Source: a virus
DNA: 21,000 bases
Direction: 5' to 3' (one strand)
Virus record (IMG/VR): IMGVR_UViG_3300042445_001071
Span: 1 to 21,000 of that record
Shown: positions 8,241 to 16,365 of the stretch, in pieces
Position numbering within the stretch: the first letter of the stretch is position 1
How the letters are laid out: the number at the start of each line of letters is the position of its first letter
Program-made: the position numbers and the translations under genes
The notes under the pieces: model-generated
What the model saw: only the letters and a program-made list of their open reading frames with translations
Told to the model about the DNA's origin: nothing
The model's database searches: none

Positions 8241-8951
8241 ATGGGAAGATTTTCTGTAGATAGAAGCATGAATGTTGATGGACAGTTTCCATCGCCTACT
8301 ATGCCACAAACGCCACAGTATGGTACGCCATATGGACAACAAAACTATGGTGCGCCACCGCAACAAGGCATGATGCAACAGCAACCAAACTGGCCAACAT
8401 TCTTTCCCAAAGAAACAATTGGCATTGACAGAGGTGCAATTTTAAATGACACCAAACCGATTCTTAATACATCTGACATTGAAATACTTCCTGGTGCGTT
8501 AGATGCAATTCGCACGATTAGATTGAAGGGATATAAACTTGTAATCTTCTTCAACGAACCATTGATTAGTCAAGGCAAGTTATCTACACAAGCAGTAGAT
8601 GCTAATGTTCAGCAGTTAATGAATTATTTCGGGCAAGCTGGCATCTTTACAATTGATGGATTGTTGTATTCAACATCTAACATGAAAGAAGACTTATTTG
8701 CTATGCCAAACAATGGTATGATGAAACGTGCTGAGAATGAAATGAAAGTTGCATTCAAAGGCGGATACTTTGCAGGCAACAAGTTATACAATTTGAAAGC
8801 TGGTGACTCTGTACACGCAAAACCTATTCTAATTAAATCTCCAGGTTATGAAGACGCAGAAACTAAACTAGATACATTTGCAAATAAAGAGTTAAAAAAC
8901 AAAACAAAGACGTTTAACTCTCTACTAGATTTTGCAAATTCTCTCTCATAA
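8241..8951 (+). CDS. GmhB-like HAD protein, probably catalytically inactive, with Pro/Gln/Gly/Met-rich N-terminus
   Basis: The start is the ATG at 8241 (236 residues), six bases after AGGAG (8230-8234). An upstream TTG at 8235 in the same frame is too close to that site. Residues 1-52 are low-complexity, rich in Pro, Gln, Gly and Met. Residues 53-235 align without large gaps to heptose-1,7-bisphosphate phosphatase GmhB, with DRGAIL for DRDGVI, LVIFFNEPLISQGK for LVVVTNQSGIARGK, and YFAGNKL for YMVGDKL. The nucleophile Asp63 remains. The acid/base Asp is Gly65, motif II Thr is Phe104, motif III Lys is Met155, and motif IV Asp residues are Asn180 and Asn184. The zinc-binding Cys loop is absent. 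It is therefore unlikely to be a working phosphatase; a regulatory, binding or structural role is possible. Its location after hldD supports a heptose-pathway origin. Confidence 0.72.
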   Translation: MGRFSVDRSMNVDGQFPSPTMPQTPQYGTPYGQQNYGAPPQQGMMQQQPNWPTFFPKETIGIDRGAILNDTKPILNTSDIEILPGALDAIRTIRLKGYKLVIFFNEPLISQGKLSTQAVDANVQQLMNYFGQAGIFTIDGLLYSTSNMKEDLFAMPNNGMMKRAENEMKVAFKGGYFAGNKLYNLKAGDSVHAKPILIKSPGYEDAETKLDTFANKELKNKTKTFNSLLDFANSLS

Positions 8952-8978
8952 AAAAAGCACCTTTCGGTGCTTTTTTTT
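8950..8978. terminator. Bidirectional rho-independent terminator between convergent genes
   Basis: GCACC (8957-8961), loop TTTC and GGTGC (8966-8970) form a GC-rich stem, flanked by an A-run (8950-8956) and a T-run (8971-8978). It acts on both strands: it ends the cupin-hldD-HAD operon and the carbamoyltransferase transcript. Stop codons of both genes (8949-8951 and 8977-8979) touch it. Confidence 0.9.
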
Positions 8979-10749
8979 ACTCTTCAGTTGCTGTTTCTGT
9001 TTCAACTTCTTCAGCTTCAACTTTCTCAGTTGGATCGTCAATTGTTTTTTCAACAAGAACACCCAACTCAGGCAAGTAGATATACTTCAGTTTAGAACTG
9101 TAGATTGTAGTCAATGCATCTTGTAGCGTTTCAACTAAAGGATGACCAGCAAGATTGAATGAAGTGTTAAAGATAACTGGAACACCAGTAATGTCTTTGT
9201 ATGCTTTAATCAACTCATAGAAATGCTTGTTGTTCTCTTCAGAAACAGTTTGCACACGACAAGTATCATCAACGTGCGTAACACAAGGAATCTCACTCAC
9301 TTTGTCTGCGGCAACGTTAACTGCATACATCATAAATGGAGACTCTTCAAGTCCTGCCATGTCAAACCAATCATTAGCGTCCTCTAACAAACAAGAACCT
9401 GCAAATGGTCTAAACCATTCACGCCCTTTGACAATATTAACTTTGTCTTTACCATCAGGGTCTCTTGCATCATAAAGAATAGAACGATTGCCCAATGCAC
9501 GAGGACCAGCTTCAGAACGTCCTTGGAAGATTGTAACGATATTTCTATCAGCAATCAATTGTGCAACTTCTTCTTTAGTAGTAGGAGTTACTTTAATTGC
9601 TTCTTTGTTTGCATCTAAAACAAATTGAAGAAATTCTTTTGAATACTCTGGTCCATAATAGATGCTCTTCTGTGGACGAATAGTACTATCATTTTGTGAA
9701 GTGTGCCACGAAAGTTTTGCAACACCAATTGATGTTCCAGCATCATTTGCAACAGGCTCAACATAAATGTTTAGATGTGGAAAACGTTTTTTCAAGTAAT
9801 AATTCGTAACACAATTTAAACCATAGCCGCCAGCGATAACAACGTTTTCTGTTTCCGTAACTTGAACTGCATATTCGATATAATTGCCAAGCAATTCTTG
9901 AGTATCGTTTTGAATAGCCCACGCAAGATTCTTTTCTACGTCAGTCAATTTGCTTGGATCAGTATGCCACTCTTTAGGATCAGCATATTGTCTTAGATAT
10001 GGGAATCTTCCTTGATCGATGTATGCGCCTGCTGGATATGCAGGAATGAAAACATCTTTAGATCCTCTATTACCATTAAACAATTTAGGAATATTGTCAT
10101 CATACTTACCATATGGTGCAAGTCCCATTGTCTTGCCAGCTTCAATGAAACCAAATCCCAAATACTGAGATACTGCTTCATATGTTTTTGTGAGAGTTGT
10201 TGCTCCACCATCAAAGTCAAACACAGGCGTTTGAACTTTTGGTCCTGCATTGCTACCATATACTTTTTGCACTAAAGCAAATTTACCTGGATATTCACAA
10301 TGCCAAATAGATTCTGTTTCATAACCTTCTGCTACAAGTGTTTCATCTTTTTCATCAACTCTTTCTTTCTTGAGTGATCCAGCACCGTCTACGATAACAG
10401 CTATAGCTTTTTCAAAACCAGAATTATAAAATGCAGATGCCGCATGACCTAAGTGGTGCTGATCTCCGATTTTTTGAACTTTTACATTAGGATAAAATTT
10501 GCGAACAAGTGCAGAGTATGCATCTTCACCAGTCCAAGGAAGTTTATGCTCTTCTTGTCCAGTACCAGCAATGACAAGTTCATCAACGTGCCATTTGCTA
10601 ATAATGTCTAACATGCCTCTGAATGGATTACCATCATACTTAGCACGACTCAATCTTTCTTCTTCAACATAGTATACGACTTCACCATCAACTAGTAATG
10701 CCGCAGAACCATTGTGACCAGGATTGATACCTAAAATATTATAACTCAT
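8977..10749 (-). CDS. Carbamoyltransferase, NodU/CmcH family
   Basis: Members of this family transfer a carbamoyl group from carbamoyl phosphate, through a carbamoyl-adenylate intermediate, to a hydroxyl of a sugar or antibiotic. The 590-residue length is normal. The N-terminal Kae1-like domain shows LGINPGHNGSAALL (6-19), metal-binding HHLGHAASAFY (98-108), DGAG (121-124), MGLAPYG (208-214) and AGGYGLNC (306-313). The C-terminal domain has GRSEAGPRALGNRSIL (410-425), REWFRPFAGSCL (443-454) and VPVIFNTSFNLAGHPLVET (523-541). The last 20 or so residues are a Glu-rich acidic tail of unknown use. It starts one base after the upstream glycosyltransferase-like gene, with TAGGA as ribosome-binding site. 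Such genes occur in several T4-like aquatic phages. The acceptor cannot be read from the sequence; a surface sugar is the likeliest guess. Confidence 0.92.
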   Translation of the reverse strand: MSYNILGINPGHNGSAALLVDGEVVYYVEEERLSRAKYDGNPFRGMLDIISKWHVDELVIAGTGQEEHKLPWTGEDAYSALVRKFYPNVKVQKIGDQHHLGHAASAFYNSGFEKAIAVIVDGAGSLKKERVDEKDETLVAEGYETESIWHCEYPGKFALVQKVYGSNAGPKVQTPVFDFDGGATTLTKTYEAVSQYLGFGFIEAGKTMGLAPYGKYDDNIPKLFNGNRGSKDVFIPAYPAGAYIDQGRFPYLRQYADPKEWHTDPSKLTDVEKNLAWAIQNDTQELLGNYIEYAVQVTETENVVIAGGYGLNCVTNYYLKKRFPHLNIYVEPVANDAGTSIGVAKLSWHTSQNDSTIRPQKSIYYGPEYSKEFLQFVLDANKEAIKVTPTTKEEVAQLIADRNIVTIFQGRSEAGPRALGNRSILYDARDPDGKDKVNIVKGREWFRPFAGSCLLEDANDWFDMAGLEESPFMMYAVNVAADKVSEIPCVTHVDDTCRVQTVSEENNKHFYELIKAYKDITGVPVIFNTSFNLAGHPLVETLQDALTTIYSSKLKYIYLPELGVLVEKTIDDPTEKVEAEEVETETATEE

Positions 10750-10750
10750 A

Positions 10751-11689
10751 TTATTTTCCTACCTTTTTTTCTATATCTTTAACAATTGACATAAACAAAT
10801 CATCTACATCTTTATCAGACAAGTCCATGCACTTGTCATTATATCTATCCGCTAAGTGAGAGTCTAATCCTGAAATGCGAATTGGAGAATATTTCTTTTC
10901 AACTCCAGGCTTTTCGTAAATATTAAACCATTCTGGATATGATACATTCTTTGCGAATGTTGACCCGATAAAAACAGTTCCTGGTTTATCAAATGCTCTT
11001 GCCATGTGCTGACCAACAGAATCACAACCAACAAAATAATCGGCAGCCTCAATGACAGCAGACCATGATCTTAAGTCCATCTCAGGTTTAAATGTGAAAG
11101 CATCATCTGGCTGATGGAATGGTTTCTCTGCAAACAAAATAAGATTGTACTTTGTTGAAAGTTTTCTGACTAAACGCAAGTATGCATGTGAATCAAGACC
11201 TCTAGAAGAGTCATCAATAATGTCAGCACGATCAACTCTAGCACTTCTACCATAAGGCTGAATGATAAGTGTCTTGTCTTTTTTCTGTTGCATCTTTACA
11301 TCTGCAATCAAATTAGCCGCACTCTTTTCTTCTGCTTTGCTAGTGTACAACTTAAGTGGAGGTAAATCAGAATGGTCGTGTGTGCCATTGATTTCAATGT
11401 CGAACGCTTCCGACAGAGATACTTTTTGATTATAGTACTCTGGAACTTTGTATGGTTCTGGACTGATGTATTTGTCTGCGCCTTTAATGACTAGATCAAA
11501 GATACCTTTTGTATCTGCACTAAATGTAATGTCTTGAAGCAGTTGATTGCCCCAATATAGATTGTCCCAACCCATGACAATAATTTTTATGTCATCTTCT
11601 GGTTTTTTGTTTCTAACTAATTTTTCAAGTGCTGGTAGTGCCGCAATTGCTCTGCCGGCACCGCCATCAATATAAATGATTTTTTTCAT
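10751..11689 (-). CDS. Glycosyltransferase family 9-like protein (heptosyltransferase-like)
   Basis: The protein has 312 residues. The N-terminus MKKIIYIDGGAGRAIAALPA followed by LEKL resembles the GT9 opening, where a glycine-rich loop precedes a Pro-Ala-Leu helix. In the C-terminal half, LIIQPYGRSA (141-150) begins the second Rossmann domain. AADYFVGCDSVGQHMARAFD (215-234) then TVFIGST matches the GT9 nucleotide-sugar site, usually written D-[ST]-G-x-x-H-x-A. WaaC/WaaF members of this family add heptose from ADP-heptose to LPS, which fits the nearby HldD and GmhB-like genes. Overall similarity is modest and the substrate is inferred. It is the first gene of a two-gene transcript with the carbamoyltransferase, behind a strong sigma70-like promoter. 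Confidence 0.7.
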   Translation of the reverse strand: MKKIIYIDGGAGRAIAALPALEKLVRNKKPEDDIKIIVMGWDNLYWGNQLLQDITFSADTKGIFDLVIKGADKYISPEPYKVPEYYNQKVSLSEAFDIEINGTHDHSDLPPLKLYTSKAEEKSAANLIADVKMQQKKDKTLIIQPYGRSARVDRADIIDDSSRGLDSHAYLRLVRKLSTKYNLILFAEKPFHQPDDAFTFKPEMDLRSWSAVIEAADYFVGCDSVGQHMARAFDKPGTVFIGSTFAKNVSYPEWFNIYEKPGVEKKYSPIRISGLDSHLADRYNDKCMDLSDKDVDDLFMSIVKDIEKKVGK

Positions 11690-11716
11690 ATTCTCTCATA
11701 ATCCTTTCACAGATGA

Positions 11717-11737
11717 ATAGTGTTTATATCACACTAT
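11717..11737. promoter_or_regulatory. Palindrome overlapping a -10 box (possible operator)
   Basis: ATAGTGT (11717-11723) and ACACTAT (11731-11737) are perfect inverted copies separated by seven bases. The right arm covers most of the -10 hexamer and the centre covers the expected start of transcription. A repressor site is more likely than a terminator, because there is no T-run and much of the stem lies at or before the start point. Confidence 0.45.
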
Positions 11738-11761
11738 ACTATATATGCGTCAAAATGTCAA
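11733..11761 (-). promoter_or_regulatory. Strong sigma70-type promoter for glycosyltransferase-carbamoyltransferase pair
   Basis: On the minus strand TTGACA (rc of 11756-11761), a 17-base spacer and TATAGT (rc of 11733-11738) give a near-consensus host promoter. A second TATAGT occurs five bases closer but at a poor spacing of 12. Transcription would start near 11726, 37 bases before the glycosyltransferase ATG, with GAGAG as the ribosome-binding site. Confidence 0.75.
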
Positions 11762-11773
11762 GTTTTTAGCGTT

Positions 11774-12190
11774 TTATGTTGGCCAGTCAAGTTCCGGTAA
11801 TTCAGATTCAATTTCGGAGAACAATCTGATTTTTTCTCTGTTACCATCATTCACATCATCGATGATTTGGTACAATGCAGACCAAGTGCTATCTCTAGCA
11901 GTAGCGGCATATGTACCCTCATTCTTATACTTATCAACTGACGAATTTATATATGTCGTTGCAGAATTGATATTTTCATATCCTTTTGTTTGTGCAAATG
12001 CATCCAATCTTCTTTGTGTTTCTATTTCAAGATATGGAAGCATAGGCAAATCAAGTACACCATCAATATAGGTGTACTCGAATGCTCTACTTTCAACAAA
12101 ATCTGATGGAGAAGGAACCCATTGCTGAGGTCCTTCATATCCATCAAACGCTGTTGCTATGACACGATTATTTTCTACAATAAGTTTCAT
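11774..12190 (-). CDS. Putative tail-fibre assembly chaperone-like protein
   Basis: The protein has 138 residues. I do not recognise it with certainty. The N-terminal part (1-50) is short and strand-rich. The rest is helical, with TYINSSVDKYKNEGTYAATA (79-98) and RDSTWSALYQIID, and ends with LPELDWP. A helical segment with Y-x-N-S-x-x-x-K-x-K, then R-D-x-x-W, then a Pro-rich WP end, is common in small proteins encoded directly after phage tail fibres and annotated as fibre assembly chaperones. Its position immediately downstream of the 1389-residue adhesin, six bases after the stop, supports that role. No clear Shine-Dalgarno sequence is seen, so it may be translated by coupling. It is the last gene before the sugar island. 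Confidence 0.55.
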   Translation of the reverse strand: MKLIVENNRVIATAFDGYEGPQQWVPSPSDFVESRAFEYTYIDGVLDLPMLPYLEIETQRRLDAFAQTKGYENINSATTYINSSVDKYKNEGTYAATARDSTWSALYQIIDDVNDGNREKIRLFSEIESELPELDWPT

Positions 12191-12195
12191 ATTAG

Positions 12196-15100
12196 TTACA
12201 GGTTATAGAATGTGTCAACTTTACTAAACATCAAGCAACATGTTGTGCCTGATGGTCCAGGACATGCATTGCCGTTTGCGTAAAATCCAAATGAACCGGC
12301 CGCTACTACACATCTAAATGGAATCAAGTCGAAATACGCAATGTGTATACTGTTTTGAGTGTTTAATGTTCCTCCAGAACCTCTTGTTTGTGTTGCATAT
12401 AAAATTGGATAACAAACATCGTTCACAACAAAGATACAGCATTGGCAAGACGAGTTGAGTTGGTAGCCACCTCTTTTAGTGTCATCAAGTGCCATATACG
12501 CAAGGCCAAGACTGCACAATGTGCTGACACCAGAAGATAAACAATGTCCGAGAAGATGGTTAGCATTCCAGAAAGTTTTGCATGGCAAATGACAAAATGC
12601 ATCGCCAGGACCGAAACCAGGAACGTAAGAAGTGAAAAAGTCATACCACAGACAATTCGAACCAGACTGATTACACGTTCTCGTAAGTCTATCATATGGT
12701 CTTATGTAACAACATGTGTTTTGGCTGTTACAGCAACATCCTGATATCTCAGGGTAACATGCACACATAGAGTGAAAATACGTTGCCGTTGCACATTGAA
12801 ACACGTTGTTAGACACCGCTGTTGGTCGCATGTGATTGCCAAAACATCTACATCCACTAAACGCCGAACAGCAATATCTGTTTGGTGTTTGAGCATTAGG
12901 GAAGCAATTATCATAGAAATTAATACAAAGTGCCTGTTGGCGTGTGAATGTTGGTCGAACAACATCACAAATTGGCATACAACTGATGATACTGCTACAG
13001 TAAGCGCCACACACACAGCATAACACAAGATTACATTGCGGACAGCAAGGTGAGCATGGAACAGACAAACAACAGTTTGGTCCAAAACATTCACATGCTT
13101 GATTCCAGCAATATGGTCCTTCCAAACACAAATCTCGGTGAGGTGTTATAATATAACAGAAGTTAGACGTGCCATCAAATGTTGACATGTCTTGACTTGT
13201 CGTTGGTGGAGTATAAACTCCATAAAAATAACATGGCGTCCAACCAGAGTACGAAAAGTAATGCGTCTGATAAGTTATACCCACAGCATTTGCAACACCA
13301 GGATTGCATCTGCAATCAAATCCGTTCATGTTTGGTCTAAGTGGTCCACAGCAGTCACCGAACTGGCATTGACGATAATCACCAAAATCTCCTGCACACC
13401 ATGCACTCTTGTCGGATTTAAATACATTTGTTCCGCCAGGAGAAGTATAACAACTTAAGTAAGACGAACTGACGCATTGATGGCCAGTGCCGATTTGACA
13501 TCCGAAGGTCGGCACCACATTAGGAAATACTGGTATAGAATATACTGAATTTGACGAACCATAAAAATTAAGCGTCTTCAATCCAGCTTGATCGGAAGTT
13601 TGAGGAGTGCTGAACGGCAATGGAATACCAATTCCATAGCAACCGCAAGCCACCTGACAGCAGAAACAACGGCCGCTACAATAATTACAATAGTGTACTA
13701 ACGTGCAGATGGGCCCGTTTAGGCCAGTTGAAAATGGTGTTTGATGAAACATAGAATCAAAACAACACACAGTTGTACCAACAACACCATCTGTATTAAA
13801 TACCGTTGCGTGACCTTGCTGACCCATAGCATTTTGACATCCGTAGTATCCTTCTACTGATTGTCTAGAGAATCCAGTTGCGGACGCACCAGTTGCGTAG
13901 TCAGAACAAGAATAACACGCACACATAGGCATGATTGGTGGGTGGGCACCAGCTAACACAAGTCTACATCCAATGATTTTAGCATTGGCAAAACTAAAGT
14001 TTGTCCAGCTACTTGATGAACCACCTAATGCATCACATAAAATTTCAGAACCTTGCATTGTGTTATTTGCCTGAGAGCCATAGCACCAAACATTCACACC
14101 AGCAGAACTTGAGAAGTATCCGCAACCATATGGAAGACCTTCTGCTCTCATGTTACAGCAGTTGTAGTAATAGCAGTTAAGTGGAGCCAAAACAGCGCAA
14201 GAACTCTGACAGAATCCACCCGCAGTACCACCATACAACATCGCAAATGATCTCCATCCAACAAGGAATGCTTTGGAGTCAGCAGTATTTGCTGAATTTT
14301 TGTAGATCAATGTGTGAGATGTGCCAGCTGGTGCCTGCATAAGTCTACCACATGTGCCTTGGTTGTCTGTGCAAGCGCCATATGGAGAGAAACAATAACA
14401 ATATGGAACAACTATGCCTCCGTGTCCTTGGAAGTAATCCTCGTAACATGTACCAAAAATACAAGATGTGATTCCTGGTAATGATTTACATGCGACACAG
14501 CATGTTTGTGGCGTGAAACATATTACATTTGCTGGCTGACATGTAACAAAGTTGTCACAGCTAACTCTGACGCAATCACCAACTCTACCAAATGAGAACA
14601 TCATAGCATACTGACCAGGAACCTGGCAACATGCTTGATTACATACTCCTAATGTATTTTGATATCCATCAGTTCTCATTGGACTTACGCCGGCAAAGTA
14701 CTCATCGCAGAATGCAATCGTGTAGAATGGTAATGGAACGTCTGGGAAGTGAGACCATGTGTCGTAATTTGGTTGGCTGTTTGCAGTATGAATGCATACT
14801 CTTGAGTGACCAGTTTTGAAATAAGCTGGAGCGCAGACACCACTAGCACCAAAACCAGTAGCACAATCAGAAATAATCCAACCAGTATAGATGTAGTTGC
14901 AACATGCAAAACTACTTAAACCATATCTAATTGTGAATTGACAGCAACAGTTTCCACAAAGTTGTTGGAAAATACATGCAGGAATTGGAACACACAAACG
15001 ATTGAAACTAGCCGCATTATCTGTTGTATAATACAATGAGCAGTTCAATGTCACACCAGAAGTGTTTGCTGTAGTTCTATCGATAGAACAGCAATAGCAA

Positions 15101-16365
15101 CTTCTGAAACACGCAATCATACTACTCTGATTCCAGAAGCCTGGAGAGATTAGGGTGAATCTACAGTCTGCATGAGTAATAACATTATAGTTACACTTGA
15201 TGAATCGTCCTAGATATTCAATTTCAGTATTTGAAAGTTGGCACCCATTTGCAATTGTCATTGGACAAATTCTTTGACCATTACAATCTGGTCTGTGCAT
15301 CATAGGTAAATTGGTGTTGTTTGCCTGAATTACGCCGCCACGGGCAATAATATCAGCTTTTACCAAGCGTTGGGATGTGCATGTTCCCGCACATGCAGGC
15401 GCACCGTGGCCACAATAAGCGTAGCAATTGTCACGACATTCACATAAAAAGAAAAGACATGATCTTTGTCTAAAAGAACCTAATGAATTAACTTGATCCA
15501 TGAAATATGTGTTTCCAGATATCAAAAATGTAGTCATACATGGAACACCATAGCAGGAACCATACCAGCAAACAAAATTACAACTTGTTAGGCCAACACC
15601 ACATGCACCTTTGTTAATAACTTCATTGGTCGCACAAGGATTTTGAGTGTATGAACATGCGGCAGCCGCAGTATTCCATGCAACACAATTTAGTGCTGGA
15701 GTACACATTACACATGCAACATCTCTATTAAGAGTTTCTAAGAATACTGAATTTGCAAATGCAGTAGCAATTGGAGCACCACTCAAAAGACAACTTCCGC
15801 CACAAGTTAGACAAGAAAATGCGGTCGCATCTCCTAACCAGTATGCTGGACGACCTGGCGTTCCAACAGCTTGTGTGACTGCACATGCAGAACCTCTGAA
15901 ACATGCAGACACGGTGGCATTACACGTTAACAACTTTGCAATTTCTGTGTTTGATTGAACAGCAGTATTCAAAAATGCTGTGCAAGAACCAAAAGCACAA
16001 TTTATCATTGTTGGTGAATTACCAAAATGCGTGAACGCACATGTTGCTTCTGGTGTCGAAAAACTCATCATGTAATTGTAATAGCAACTAGAACCCAACA
16101 TATCATCTCTACTGTTAGGTGTTTGATAGAATATGCATGATCCAACTGGATTTGCAAACAATGCAGTCATCGCATTGTTAGATCGAACTAGAGTATGCGC
16201 CGCATTGTTTGATTGCGCCAACGCACATGAATATTGTGGAGAACTTAGCACCTGTGTAACATCGGCTAATCGTCCACCATCTGTTAGCAAAGTATCGAGG
16301 CAGGAAGGCGTTGTATTTCCTGTCGATATTGCATTTAAAACTCGTATACCTCTTACCACTGGCAT
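12196..16365 (-). CDS. Giant cysteine-rich putative tail fibre / adhesin (1389 aa)
   Basis: I do not recognise this as a named protein. My hand count gives about 146 cysteines in 1389 residues (about 10.5%), spread through nearly the whole length, often as CC or CCC or as C-x-C (for example CYCC and NCCCQ). Elsewhere the window's proteins have few cysteines. Residues 42-81 and 117-168 show 10-11-residue repeats of the form S-x-x-A-x-x-x-L/V, the pattern known from many long phage tail fibres. The rest is rich in Gly, Ser, Asn, Tyr and Phe, as in beta-structured adhesins. No signal peptide or membrane segment is apparent. Two tandem perfect late promoters and GGGGAG precede the ATG. A 221-residue fibre lies upstream and a chaperone-like gene downstream. 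Host attachment is inferred; the cysteines could form disulfides or bind metal. Confidence 0.7.
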   Translation of the reverse strand: MPVVRGIRVLNAISTGNTTPSCLDTLLTDGGRLADVTQVLSSPQYSCALAQSNNAAHTLVRSNNAMTALFANPVGSCIFYQTPNSRDDMLGSSCYYNYMMSFSTPEATCAFTHFGNSPTMINCAFGSCTAFLNTAVQSNTEIAKLLTCNATVSACFRGSACAVTQAVGTPGRPAYWLGDATAFSCLTCGGSCLLSGAPIATAFANSVFLETLNRDVACVMCTPALNCVAWNTAAAACSYTQNPCATNEVINKGACGVGLTSCNFVCWYGSCYGVPCMTTFLISGNTYFMDQVNSLGSFRQRSCLFFLCECRDNCYAYCGHGAPACAGTCTSQRLVKADIIARGGVIQANNTNLPMMHRPDCNGQRICPMTIANGCQLSNTEIEYLGRFIKCNYNVITHADCRFTLISPGFWNQSSMIACFRSCYCCSIDRTTANTSGVTLNCSLYYTTDNAASFNRLCVPIPACIFQQLCGNCCCQFTIRYGLSSFACCNYIYTGWIISDCATGFGASGVCAPAYFKTGHSRVCIHTANSQPNYDTWSHFPDVPLPFYTIAFCDEYFAGVSPMRTDGYQNTLGVCNQACCQVPGQYAMMFSFGRVGDCVRVSCDNFVTCQPANVICFTPQTCCVACKSLPGITSCIFGTCYEDYFQGHGGIVVPYCYCFSPYGACTDNQGTCGRLMQAPAGTSHTLIYKNSANTADSKAFLVGWRSFAMLYGGTAGGFCQSSCAVLAPLNCYYYNCCNMRAEGLPYGCGYFSSSAGVNVWCYGSQANNTMQGSEILCDALGGSSSSWTNFSFANAKIIGCRLVLAGAHPPIMPMCACYSCSDYATGASATGFSRQSVEGYYGCQNAMGQQGHATVFNTDGVVGTTVCCFDSMFHQTPFSTGLNGPICTLVHYCNYCSGRCFCCQVACGCYGIGIPLPFSTPQTSDQAGLKTLNFYGSSNSVYSIPVFPNVVPTFGCQIGTGHQCVSSSYLSCYTSPGGTNVFKSDKSAWCAGDFGDYRQCQFGDCCGPLRPNMNGFDCRCNPGVANAVGITYQTHYFSYSGWTPCYFYGVYTPPTTSQDMSTFDGTSNFCYIITPHRDLCLEGPYCWNQACECFGPNCCLSVPCSPCCPQCNLVLCCVCGAYCSSIISCMPICDVVRPTFTRQQALCINFYDNCFPNAQTPNRYCCSAFSGCRCFGNHMRPTAVSNNVFQCATATYFHSMCACYPEISGCCCNSQNTCCYIRPYDRLTRTCNQSGSNCLWYDFFTSYVPGFGPGDAFCHLPCKTFWNANHLLGHCLSSGVSTLCSLGLAYMALDDTKRGGYQLNSSCQCCIFVVNDVCYPILYATQTRGSGGTLNTQNSIHIAYFDLIPFRCVVAAGSFGFYANGNACPGPSGTTCCLMFSKVDTFYNL
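15616..16245 (-). repeat. Short 10-11-residue repeats in the N-terminal part of the giant adhesin
   Basis: This covers residues about 41-250 of the cysteine-rich protein. Clear units begin at Ser42, Ser52, Ser62 and Asn72 with exact ten-residue spacing (SPQYSCALAQ, SNNAAHTLVR, SNNAMTALFA, NPVGSCIFYQ). Further units begin at Ser117, Ser127, Ser138, Cys148 and Ser159. Later units (after about 195) are degenerate. They resemble fibre repeats of the SSTAMxAVAA kind. Confidence 0.6.

Noticed and set aside
8169-8384. Minus-strand 71-codon ORF across the hldD/HAD junction
   Set aside because: Antisense to two well-supported genes, with no ribosome-binding site or recognisable motif.
11717-11737. 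Inverted repeat as a rho-independent terminator for the chaperone-like gene
   Set aside because: The stem is AT-rich with no T-run, and it overlaps a consensus promoter, so an operator is more likely.
12702-13094. Minus-strand 130-codon ORF, and other overlapping ORFs, inside the giant adhesin
   Set aside because: They are frame shadows of a 4.2-kb intact gene with its own promoters; compositions are atypical and no start signals are seen.
12196-16365. Idea that the Cys-rich protein is a wrong-frame translation
   Set aside because: The frame is free of stops over 1389 codons, is preceded by GGGGAG and two late promoters, and carries fibre-type repeats at its N-terminus. Other frames do not stay open.
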